From Bacillus sp. FJAT-18017 (GTDB lineage: Bacteria > Bacillota > Bacilli > Bacillales > Cytobacillaceae): a stretch of 64,000 nt of DNA. Shown here piece after piece: positions 10,323 to 18,301 of the stretch (its first letter is position 1; every line of letters starts with the position of its first letter). The position numbers were made by a program, and so were the translations under genes. Where the stretch lies: assembly GCF_001278805.1 (NCBI RefSeq), contig NZ_CP012602.1:1580001-1644000 (forward strand), given 5' to 3'. Under the pieces are notes generated by a model. That model had not been told where the DNA came from. It saw only the letters and a program-made list of their open reading frames with translations, and searched no databases.

Positions 10323-11735
10323 ATGTTGGTTACCATCCACGATACAGAGTTAAAGGAAGGCATCCTTCAAGGAATAATTAGAGCAAAGGAATTAGGCAGG
10401 CCTGTGCTGGTAAGTGAGGTTAGCAAGGTTGGAGCTATGGATCCTTTGTTGTTTTTTGCCAGTGGAAAAGAAGAGTTCCTGGGGGAACGTTTTTTTTGGA
10501 AAAGTCCAGGAGAGGAAATTACTATAGCCGGACTTGGAATTGCCGCGCAATTGAGTGTTGATTCCGATAATGGCCGGTTTACGATTATTAATAAACAATG
10601 GGATAGGTTTATAAAGGATAGCATCGTAATGAACAGCTATTCTTCTGAGGCTATTGGGCCTCTAATGTTTGGCGGGTTTGCATTTGACCCACAAAAGCCA
10701 AGAACAGCGTTATGGTCAAAATACCAGGATGCTTTGTTTCACATTCCCCGCTTTATGGTTTCTGTTTTGAAGGGGGATGTATATTTAACTACAAACATCA
10801 TGTGTACGAAGTATGATGGAATATCACTTTTCACTAAGGTTTCCTCTGAGAGGGAGGCCCTATTAAATAAAGCAATTAAGGGTTCAGAGGGTGAAAAATC
10901 TTCCCTTGTCCGAGTTGAAGAAATTGGCGCTGCTGAATGGAAGCAGACCGTAAAAAATTTAGTAGAAGATTTAAATAATGGCGGACCGCTTAAGAAGGTG
11001 GTTCTGGCAAGGGAGCTTCGTCTTTATTTTGATGGCGTGATTGACTCGGTTAAAATTCTTGGCAAGCTGAAGGAACAGCAAAAAACTAGTTTTGTGTTCT
11101 CTTTTGAATCTGCGGGAGATAGCTTTATCGGTGCTTCACCAGAACGTCTCGTAAAGAAGGCAGGAATGAAAGTCCAATCAGCCTGCCTTGCCGGCTCGAT
11201 TCCAAGAGGTGGGACGGATGTTGAAGATAAGAAATTGGGTGACCTGTTGCTGTCGGACGAAAAAAACCTTTCGGAGCATCAGTATGTAGTTGATATGATA
11301 CGGGAGGCATTGGAGGAGACCTGCGAATCGGTTTTCATTCCAGAAAAGCCCCAACTAATGAAGATAAGGGATATACAGCACTTATATACACCTGCAGAAG
11401 GAATTGCTAAGGAAAAGACAAGCCTGCTTCAACTGGTTGACAGACTTCATCCAACTCCTGCTTTAGGCGGGCTTCCAAAAGAATTGGCAGTAGAAAAGAT
11501 CCGTGAGATGGAGAATCTTGATCGTGGTTTGTATGCTGCACCGGTTGGGTGGCTGGATTATTCCGGGAATGGTGAATTTGCTGTGGCAATTCGGTCAGGT
11601 CTAATTCAGGGAAACGAAGCATCCCTGTTTGCAGGCTGTGGTGTAGTTGCAAATTCAGATGCAGATAGTGAATACCTGGAAACAGGCCTTAAATTCAGGC
11701 CGATGCTTTCAGCCCTTGGAGGAGTACAGGAATGA
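10323..11735 (+). CDS. menF: isochorismate synthase MenF
   Basis: MenF converts chorismate to isochorismate, the first step of menaquinone synthesis. The 470-residue protein has the chorismate-binding fold over its C-terminal half: KVVLARELRL (about 222), FVFSFESAGDSFIGASPERLV (about 258-278), the segment around SEHQYVVDMIREALE (about 318) and HPTPALGGLP (about 378-387). The ATG follows tggaggga. Its last 4 nt overlap the start of menD (atga), indicating translational coupling. MenF, rather than a salicylate or enterobactin-type isochorismate synthase, is assigned from the operon. Confidence 0.96.
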   Translation: MLVTIHDTELKEGILQGIIRAKELGRPVLVSEVSKVGAMDPLLFFASGKEEFLGERFFWKSPGEEITIAGLGIAAQLSVDSDNGRFTIINKQWDRFIKDSIVMNSYSSEAIGPLMFGGFAFDPQKPRTALWSKYQDALFHIPRFMVSVLKGDVYLTTNIMCTKYDGISLFTKVSSEREALLNKAIKGSEGEKSSLVRVEEIGAAEWKQTVKNLVEDLNNGGPLKKVVLARELRLYFDGVIDSVKILGKLKEQQKTSFVFSFESAGDSFIGASPERLVKKAGMKVQSACLAGSIPRGGTDVEDKKLGDLLLSDEKNLSEHQYVVDMIREALEETCESVFIPEKPQLMKIRDIQHLYTPAEGIAKEKTSLLQLVDRLHPTPALGGLPKELAVEKIREMENLDRGLYAAPVGWLDYSGNGEFAVAIRSGLIQGNEASLFAGCGVVANSDADSEYLETGLKFRPMLSALGGVQE

Positions 11736-13480
11736 ATCATCAAGAATCATTAACATCCTATTTGGCTGCATTCGTAGCTGAACTTGTTAAAACTGGTATA
11801 AAGGAAGTTGTCATTAGCCCTGGTTCGCGCTCTACACCAATGGCATTGGTTATGGCAGAACATCCGGAGCTAAAAATTCATATTCATGTCGATGAACGCT
11901 CTGCCGCATTTTTCGCTCTTGGTCTGGCAAAGGGAAGCGGTAAGCCTGTTGCTATTCTTTGTACATCCGGTACGGCAGCGGCAAATTATTTCCCGGCTAT
12001 CGTTGAGGCCAAGTATTCCCGTATTCCTCTGCTAGTATTGACTGCGGATAGGCCGCATGAATTAAGAGACGTTGGTGCTCCTCAGGCGATTGACCAAATT
12101 GATTTATATGGCAAGCATGTTAAGTGGTTTTCGGAAATGGCACTGCCTGAGGAAGGCTCTGATATGATCAGATACGCCCGGACCGTTTGCGCCAGGGCTG
12201 TTTCAAAGGCAACGGAATTACCAGCTGGGCCAGTTCATCTTAACTTCCCATTCCGTGAACCGCTTATACCAAAGCTGGATAAAGAGCAGCTATTTGAAAT
12301 GCTGGAAAGGCCGCAAAAGTATGTTTCAATTAGCCGCGGCAGACTTGAACTATCGGAGGAAGAATACAAGGAGATTGCCCTTGTTTTAAACAGTAATAAA
12401 AAAGGAATCATTGTATGCGGCCACCTCGAGGCAGGCAGTTTAAAAACGAGGATAGAGAGTCTGTCCAGAAAGACAGGCTACCCAATTCTTGCCGACCCTC
12501 TTTCACAGCTTAGAAGCAGCAAAGTAAGCCGGGAATTGCTTATTGATACATATGATGCATTCCTCCGTTTACCTGAAGCAAAATCTTTGCTAAAGCCAGA
12601 AGTTGTGATTCGTTTTGGTGCGATGCCAGTCTCCAAAGCATTGACAACTTTCCTTCGGGAAAACCATAGTGCCCGCCAATTTGTTATTGATGGCGGTGAT
12701 GGATGGCGTGATCCTCACTCATTATCAACCGAAATGATTTACTGTGATGAAGAACTTTTTTGTGAAGGCCTACTTCCGTTTGTAGAATCAAATTATGATA
12801 GTTTGTACATGAATGAGTGGTCTGATGTAAATCACTTGTCAAAAGAAACGATGATTTCCGAATTAAACCGTGATGCGCTTACAGAAAGCATTGTTTACAA
12901 TCAACTGCAGGAGCTTCTTCCCGAAGGAGCCAGCATCTTTGTCGGAAATAGTATGCCCATTAGGGACTTGGACAGCTTCTTTTGGCTGAACGATAAAAAT
13001 ATTCGAGTCCTGGCCAATCGTGGGGCTAACGGGATCGATGGGATTATCTCCAGTGCGCTCGGAGCATCTGTCCATGCAAAGCCGATGTATCTTGTACTTG
13101 GCGATTTAACATTTTATCATGATATGAACGGACTCCTCCCCGCAAAGTTATATGGGCTCGATATCACAATTATTATCATCAATAATAATGGAGGAGGAAT
13201 TTTCTCTTTCCTTCCGCAGTCGAATGAAAAGAAGAACTTTGAGTTACTATTTGGAACACCAACCGGGCTTGATTTTTCCCATGCAGCCGCTTTATATGGC
13301 GGAGCATTCACCCGTGTCGAAACCCTGGTCGATTTTAAGAATGCAATAATGAAGGCCAGAGAAGTTCATGGCTTAAAAATTATTGAAGTTATGAGTGATA
13401 GAGAAACAAATACTGCTGACCATCGAAGAATCTGGAATTCGGTTTCCCAGGAAATAAAAAAGCTGGTTGACTTATCATGA
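11732..13480 (+). CDS. menD: SEPHCHC synthase MenD (ThDP-dependent)
   Basis: MenD decarboxylates 2-oxoglutarate with thiamine diphosphate and adds the product to isochorismate, giving 2-succinyl-5-enolpyruvyl-6-hydroxy-3-cyclohexene-1-carboxylate. The 582 residues match the family length. The N-terminal Pyr domain shows VVISPGSRSTPMAL (about 22-35) and VDERSAAFFALGLAKGSGKP (about 52-71). The C-terminal PP domain carries the diphosphate-binding GDLTFYHDMNGL...NNNGGGIF motif (about 454-490). It overlaps menF and menH by 4 nt on each side, as part of a tightly coupled operon. Confidence 0.97.
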   Translation: MNHQESLTSYLAAFVAELVKTGIKEVVISPGSRSTPMALVMAEHPELKIHIHVDERSAAFFALGLAKGSGKPVAILCTSGTAAANYFPAIVEAKYSRIPLLVLTADRPHELRDVGAPQAIDQIDLYGKHVKWFSEMALPEEGSDMIRYARTVCARAVSKATELPAGPVHLNFPFREPLIPKLDKEQLFEMLERPQKYVSISRGRLELSEEEYKEIALVLNSNKKGIIVCGHLEAGSLKTRIESLSRKTGYPILADPLSQLRSSKVSRELLIDTYDAFLRLPEAKSLLKPEVVIRFGAMPVSKALTTFLRENHSARQFVIDGGDGWRDPHSLSTEMIYCDEELFCEGLLPFVESNYDSLYMNEWSDVNHLSKETMISELNRDALTESIVYNQLQELLPEGASIFVGNSMPIRDLDSFFWLNDKNIRVLANRGANGIDGIISSALGASVHAKPMYLVLGDLTFYHDMNGLLPAKLYGLDITIIIINNNGGGIFSFLPQSNEKKNFELLFGTPTGLDFSHAAALYGGAFTRVETLVDFKNAIMKAREVHGLKIIEVMSDRETNTADHRRIWNSVSQEIKKLVDLS

Positions 13481-14286
13481 ATGCCGGAATTAATGGGTTG
13501 GACTACCATATTGAAATAACCGGAGAGGGGTCTCCGCTCTTGCTGCTCCATGGGTTTACCGGGAGCAGCGGAACATGGCAGCCCTTCTTCGAAAAATGGG
13601 GAGCCCACTCAACCCTTATTTGTCCGGATTTACCTGGTCATGGCAGAACCACGCCAATTCCTGAGCCTGAACGGCTTTCCATGGAAAATACGGTCGAGGA
13701 CCTTAAGTGTATTTTGGATTATTTCAAGATTGAAAAGGCAGACATCCTCGGCTATTCAATGGGTGGAAGAGTGGCGCTTGCTTTTGCACTTACCTTCCCT
13801 GAAAGAGTTCGGAATCTTATTTTGGAAAGCTCGTCTCCAGGGCTGGAAAATTCCGATGATCGAAAGTCAAGGCGCATGAAAGACAACCAACTTGCCAACT
13901 TTATAAAGGAGCATGGCATCGAGGAGTTTGTCGATTATTGGGAAAACATCCCCCTATTCTCCTCGCTTCAGTCTTTACCTAACGGAATTACTTCCAGGGT
14001 AAGGAAGGAACGTTTGAGAAACAGCCCTGAAGGCCTTGCAAACTCATTGATTGGCATTGGGACTGGTATCCAGCCTTCTTATTGGAAAAGGCTTGGAGAA
14101 CTTGATTGCAGGACTTTGCTCATCGCAGGCAGCAAAGATGAAAAGTATTGCAAAATTGCTAAAGAAATGGCAGCGAGGATAAAAAATTGCAGAATTGAAT
14201 TGGTTTATGAGGCTGGACATGCAATTCATGTGGAACAATCGGAAAAGTTTGGTACAATAGTAAGTGGGTTTTTGACAAATACATAG
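13477..14286 (+). CDS. menH: SHCHC synthase MenH (alpha/beta hydrolase fold)
   Basis: MenH eliminates pyruvate from SEPHCHC to give 2-succinyl-6-hydroxy-2,4-cyclohexadiene-1-carboxylate. The 269-residue alpha/beta hydrolase has the [10 protein letters not shown] oxyanion segment (about 25-34), nucleophile elbow GYSMGG (Ser about 94), the acid in AGSKDEKY (Asp about 217) and His in [10 protein letters not shown] (about 247). The start overlaps the menD stop by 4 nt and menB follows after 14 nt. The operon position separates it from general esterases of the same fold. Confidence 0.94.
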   Translation: MNAGINGLDYHIEITGEGSPLLLLHGFTGSSGTWQPFFEKWGAHSTLICPDLPGHGRTTPIPEPERLSMENTVEDLKCILDYFKIEKADILGYSMGGRVALAFALTFPERVRNLILESSSPGLENSDDRKSRRMKDNQLANFIKEHGIEEFVDYWENIPLFSSLQSLPNGITSRVRKERLRNSPEGLANSLIGIGTGIQPSYWKRLGELDCRTLLIAGSKDEKYCKIAKEMAARIKNCRIELVYEAGHAIHVEQSEKFGTIVSGFLTNT

Positions 14287-14300
14287 AGGAGGTTATCCAT

Positions 14301-15119
14301 TTGGCAGTAGAATGGGTGGCAGAGCGCCAATACGACGAAATTCTATACGAAACATATAATGGTATTGCAAAAGTAACCATCAACCGTCCGCATGTACATA
14401 ATGCGTTTACTCCAAAAACGGTAACGGAAATGATTGATGCCTTTGCTTATGCAAGGGATGATTCCAAGATTGGTGTAATTATTCTTACTGGTGCAGGAGA
14501 TAAGGCTTTCTGTTCCGGCGGTGACCAAAAAGTAAGAGGCCATGGCGGCTATGTTGGGTCTGATGAGATTCCGCGCCTGAACGTACTTGACCTTCAGCGT
14601 TTAATCCGTGTCATACCAAAGCCGGTTATCTCAATGGTAAAAGGCTATGCGATCGGTGGCGGGCATGTTCTTCACGTTGTCAGCGATTTAACCATTGCCG
14701 CAGATAACGCAATCTTTGGACAAACTGGCCCGAAAGTCGGCAGCTTTGATGCGGGCTATGGCTCAGGTTATCTTGCTAGAATCGTTGGCCATAAAAAGGC
14801 CCGTGAAATCTGGTACCTTTGCCGCCAGTACAATGCCCAGGAAGCTCTTGACATGGGCCTTGTCAACAAAGTTGTACCACTTGATCAAGTTGAAGAGGAA
14901 ACAATCCAATGGTGTGAGGAAATCCTTGAGAAGAGCCCAACTGCCATTCGTTTCCTAAAAGCCGCGATGAATGCAGATACAGACGGACTTGCCGGTCTTC
15001 AGCAGTTTGCCGGAGATGCAACACTTCTTTATTACACAACCGATGAAGCAAAAGAAGGCCGCGATGCATTTAAGGAAAAACGCAAGCCAGACTTCGGCCA
15101 ATTCCCAAGATTTCCATAA
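14301..15119 (+). CDS. menB: 1,4-dihydroxy-2-naphthoyl-CoA synthase MenB
   Basis: MenB is a crotonase-fold enzyme that cyclises o-succinylbenzoyl-CoA to 1,4-dihydroxy-2-naphthoyl-CoA. The 272 residues are nearly identical in pattern to B. subtilis Men[19 protein letters not shown] (about 70-87), [23 protein letters not shown] (about 141-163) and the C-terminal [11 protein letters not shown]. The [10 protein letters not shown] segment has Gly where bicarbonate-dependent MenB enzymes do, so a bicarbonate-using type is inferred. The start is TTG at 14301, supported by gaggagg at 14286-14292. After menB the operon is interrupted by about 370 bp with a repeat and a hairpin before menE. Confidence 0.96.
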   Translation: MAVEWVAERQYDEILYETYNGIAKVTINRPHVHNAFTPKTVTEMIDAFAYARDDSKIGVIILTGAGDKAFCSGGDQKVRGHGGYVGSDEIPRLNVLDLQRLIRVIPKPVISMVKGYAIGGGHVLHVVSDLTIAADNAIFGQTGPKVGSFDAGYGSGYLARIVGHKKAREIWYLCRQYNAQEALDMGLVNKVVPLDQVEEETIQWCEEILEKSPTAIRFLKAAMNADTDGLAGLQQFAGDATLLYYTTDEAKEGRDAFKEKRKPDFGQFPRFP

Positions 15120-15345
15120 GAAAAGCGGAAGCTCCCGTTTAGCGCCGTATGGCCTCCTCGAAAAGACTACCGCCTTTTCTTCGTGCGATGCTAATGCTTC
15201 CGAAGCATTCCTTGTGGAGGGCCTGGACATGAGATAAAGGAAACACGAAGAGCGCAAGCGATTCGATGTTGACTTATCGTAGTGAGGGGACCGAAGGACA
15301 CTAGGCGTTGGGAGCTGCAGCTGGACAAAAGAAAAGCGGAAGCTC
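15120..15345 (-). repeat. interspersed intergenic element, family R1 (inverted, long form)
   Basis: Read on the minus strand this copy carries ctacgataagtcaacatcga, gctcttcgtgtttcctttat and the cacaaggaatgcttc block also seen at 28348. It is therefore the long form in opposite orientation to the copies at 7902, 28348 and 29899. It begins 1 nt after the menB stop. Confidence 0.75.
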
Positions 15346-15386
15346 CTTTTGTTGGAGCTAGTTATACAGGTGCGTTTAAATGTAAT

Positions 15387-15420
15387 TCACAGCTTGATGG
15401 AAATCCCATCAAGCTGTTTT
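15387..15420 (+). terminator. hairpin between menB and menE
   Basis: The perfect 12-bp stem acagcttgatgg (15389-15400)/ccatcaagctgt (15406-15417) has a 5-nt loop. It is followed by tttt then cc, so it is a moderate terminator. It may cut menE-menC expression relative to menFDHB, or stabilise the upstream 3' end. Confidence 0.7.
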
Positions 15421-15492
15421 CCTATTTGTATGAATACGATAACTCAGTTCCGGGACAATACACGGGATAGAGCGTTAAAGAAGGTGTACATC

Positions 15493-16983
15493 ATGACTAT
15501 GAGAATGCCGCATTTTTTGAAAAAAAGAGCCTTCCTTACTCCGGATCGCCCGGCATTATTATTTAATAATCAGCTGTTAACATTTAAAGAACTATATGAG
15601 AAAAGTCTGTCACTTGCTGCCAAGTTAACTTCAGCAGGTGTTGATTCCAGCACATTTACTGGGGTTCTAATAAAAAACAATCTTGAATCAGCCATCCTTC
15701 TATATGCGTTACAGTTATGCGGGGCACCTGCTGTGATGCTAAACAACAGATTAACTGCTGCTGAAATTGCCTGGCAGCTCCAGGATGCAAATGTCAGCAT
15801 CCTCATAAGTGAACCATCACTAACTTCTTTAGCTAACGAGGCAGCATCAAGCCATGAATCCGTTACGACCTTAACCTTCACTGAACTTTCCTCCATAAAG
15901 CCCGCTAATTGGATTCCATCAGATGAGGTGTCCCTTGAAGACATTTGCACTGTCATGTATACATCGGGTACAACCGGACATCCAAAGGGGGTTTTACAAA
16001 CCTATGGAAATCATTGGTGGAGTGCCTCGGGTTCAGCACTTAATCTAGGTATGACCGAACACGATACTTGGCTCTGCACAGTACCGCTCTTTCATATAAG
16101 CGGCTACTCGATTCTTATAAGAGGAATTGTTTATGGCAATCTTGTCATCTTACATGAACATTTTGACCCAAAGCATGTGGTCAAAGATATTATAGAGAAA
16201 AAAGTCTCGTATATGAGTATTGTCGGAACAGCTTTAAATCGCGTGTTGGATGAACTGGGTAACAGGAGTCTTCCGGAAACATTTCGGTGTATGCTGCTCG
16301 GGGGCGGACCAGCCCCGCTTCCGCTACTTGAAGCATGCCTCCGGCGGAATGTCCCTGTTTTCCAAACGTATGGCATGACGGAGACTGCATCTCAATCGGC
16401 TACGCTTGCTGCTGAGTATAGTTTGTCTAAATTAGGTTCAGCAGGGAAGCCGCTATTCCCGGTTTCTATCAAGATTCAGCTCGAAGATGGAAACGAGGCA
16501 CCAGCCGGGGGGGAGGGAGAAATCCTTGTTAAAGGTCCTAATGTTACGCCTGGGTATTTGAACCGGCCGGAGGCTACAGCGGAAAAGATTGTGGATGGCT
16601 GGTTCCATACAGGTGATATTGGCAAGTTGGATGAGGAAGGTTTCTTGTATGTAATTGACAGGAGATCTGATTTAATCATTTCGGGCGGGGAAAACATTTA
16701 TCCAGCAGAAGTCGAAAGTGTACTCGTTTCTCATCCATATGTTTGGGACGCAGGGGTAGCAGGGATTTCCCACTCCGAATGGGGACAGGTTCCTGTTGCA
16801 TTCTTGATTTTAATGGATGGCCATTCACTTACTGAAGAGGAATTACGGTCTTATTGTCTTTCCAGGCTAGCTAAATATAAAGTCCCTCGGAGTTTTTATT
16901 TTGTAAAAGAGCTTCCAAGAAACGCATCCAACAAGCTTCTGCGTAGAAACCTAATTAGCCTTATCGGGGGAGACCTTATATGA
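15493..16983 (+). CDS. menE: o-succinylbenzoate-CoA ligase MenE
   Basis: MenE activates o-succinylbenzoate with ATP and CoA. The 496-residue AMP-forming ligase shows the P-loop MYTSGTTGHPKG (about 156-167), A5 motif QTYGMTE, A7 motif GWFHTGDIG, A8 DRRSDLIISGGENIYP and the A10 lysine in PRNASNKLLR near the C-terminus. The frame is open from 15349, but the ATG at 15493 (MTMRMPHFL) is chosen because gaaggtg precedes it and family members start at this point. The stop overlaps menC by 4 nt. Confidence 0.95.
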   Translation: MTMRMPHFLKKRAFLTPDRPALLFNNQLLTFKELYEKSLSLAAKLTSAGVDSSTFTGVLIKNNLESAILLYALQLCGAPAVMLNNRLTAAEIAWQLQDANVSILISEPSLTSLANEAASSHESVTTLTFTELSSIKPANWIPSDEVSLEDICTVMYTSGTTGHPKGVLQTYGNHWWSASGSALNLGMTEHDTWLCTVPLFHISGYSILIRGIVYGNLVILHEHFDPKHVVKDIIEKKVSYMSIVGTALNRVLDELGNRSLPETFRCMLLGGGPAPLPLLEACLRRNVPVFQTYGMTETASQSATLAAEYSLSKLGSAGKPLFPVSIKIQLEDGNEAPAGGEGEILVKGPNVTPGYLNRPEATAEKIVDGWFHTGDIGKLDEEGFLYVIDRRSDLIISGGENIYPAEVESVLVSHPYVWDAGVAGISHSEWGQVPVAFLILMDGHSLTEEELRSYCLSRLAKYKVPRSFYFVKELPRNASNKLLRRNLISLIGGDLI

Positions 16984-18086
16984 ATCTCCATTCAATCAAG
17001 TTATCAGTTATTTCCATGCCATTAAAACATCCCTTTCATACACATCTGGAAACAGTTAGCGTCAGGGAAGGGATACTGGTTGAGGTTTGTGATAAAGAAG
17101 GATTAGAAGGATATGGTGAAGGAGTGGCCTTCTCATCACCTTGGTACACGGAAGAGACTGTTGCGAGTAGCTTTTCGGTTATCAGATCTTCTTTAATCCC
17201 TCTGCTTCAAAAAAATGCAATAAGACATCCTAATGAAGTATTTGAGGTATTTAGTGCAGTCCGACGAAATCATATGGCAAAGTCGGCTGTTGAAATGGCT
17301 TTGTGGGACTTGTTTTCGAAGGAAAAAGGGAAGCCCCTTTCACGGTCCATAGGAAGCGAAAAACAACACATACCTTCAGGGGTTGTCGTTGCTGCGAGGA
17401 ACGAAGCCGAGGCACTCGAACAAACCGCGCGTTATGTGGAAGAGGGCTATCAGCGAATCAAGGTGAAAATAGGCCCTTCCAATGATTATTCGTTGCTATC
17501 AGCAATTAGGAGGGACTTTCCTGAATTGCCAATCATGGCAGATGCCAATTCTGCTTATACTCTTAAAGATGCAGATAAACTGAAGGCCCTTGATGATTTA
17601 GGCTTACTTATGATAGAACAGCCACTAGCTTACGATGACTTTATTGAGCATGCGAAGCTTCAGAAGATGATTTCTACACCAATATGCCTGGATGAGAGTA
17701 TTTCTTCGTATTCAGATGTTGTCCTCGCCTTAGAAATGGGCAGCTGCAAAATATTAACGATAAAGGCAGGCAAAGTCGGTGGTCTCCGTGAGGCAATCCG
17801 AATCCATGATTATTGCAAAAGTAGGGGCATTCAAGTTTGGTGTGGAGGAATGATCGAGTTTGGGGTGTCCCGGGCACATAACGTAGCTCTTGCATCCCTG
17901 CCTGGCTTTACTATCCCGGGTGATATTTCATCCTCGTCCCGCTTTTGGGAAGAGGATATCATTACACCGGAAATAACGGTTAAGGACGGCTGGATATCGA
18001 TACCAGAGGGAGACGGGATAGGATTTGAGCTTAATCGGAAACGGCTTTCTAAAATCACTGTCCATACGGAAACCTTTACCCTTTAA
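16980..18086 (+). CDS. menC: o-succinylbenzoate synthase MenC
   Basis: MenC is an enolase-superfamily dehydratase that aromatises SHCHC to o-succinylbenzoate. The 368 residues include the catalytic lysine segment IKVKIGP (about 160), metal ligands in MADANSAY (Asp about 189), IEQPL (Glu about 214) and LDESI (Asp about 239), and the second lysine in IKAGKVGG (about 263). It is the last gene of the men operon, coupled to menE by a 4-nt overlap and followed by a strong terminator. Some homologues also racemise N-acyl amino acids; the operon supports MenC. Confidence 0.95.
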   Translation: MNLHSIKLSVISMPLKHPFHTHLETVSVREGILVEVCDKEGLEGYGEGVAFSSPWYTEETVASSFSVIRSSLIPLLQKNAIRHPNEVFEVFSAVRRNHMAKSAVEMALWDLFSKEKGKPLSRSIGSEKQHIPSGVVVAARNEAEALEQTARYVEEGYQRIKVKIGPSNDYSLLSAIRRDFPELPIMADANSAYTLKDADKLKALDDLGLLMIEQPLAYDDFIEHAKLQKMISTPICLDESISSYSDVVLALEMGSCKILTIKAGKVGGLREAIRIHDYCKSRGIQVWCGGMIEFGVSRAHNVALASLPGFTIPGDISSSSRFWEEDIITPEITVKDGWISIPEGDGIGFELNRKRLSKITVHTETFTL

Positions 18087-18103
18087 TTTATAATATCTTA
18101 GAA

Positions 18104-18136
18104 AAAGAAGCTGCACAGACAGCTTCTTTTTTTTGC
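18104..18136 (+). terminator. terminator of the men operon
   Basis: The stem aaagaagctg/cagcttcttt with a 6-nt loop is followed by a T run. Confidence 0.92.
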
Positions 18137-18256
18137 CTACTACTAAGGGAGTATTTGGCTCAAAATGATAGGCTATCTGTAGTATTTTTACTATATTTAT
18201 AGATTGGAAGCAGGAATTCCACCGAATATTCAGAATATAATTACCTATGGAAAAAG

Positions 18257-18274
18257 AATGAATGTTCATTCATT
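18257..18274 (+). promoter_or_regulatory. palindromic operator candidate (TetR-type)
   Basis: A perfect inverted repeat, aatgaatg-tt-cattcatt, lies 27 bp upstream of the YhgE-like gene start. TGAATG/CATTCA half-sites are typical of TetR-family operators such as B. subtilis FadR boxes, although the spacing here is shorter. YhgE/Pip genes are often paired with a TetR regulator, but none is encoded next to this one. Confidence 0.6.
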
Positions 18275-18301
18275 TTCTTAAAATTAATAAGGAGGTTGGT
18301 T

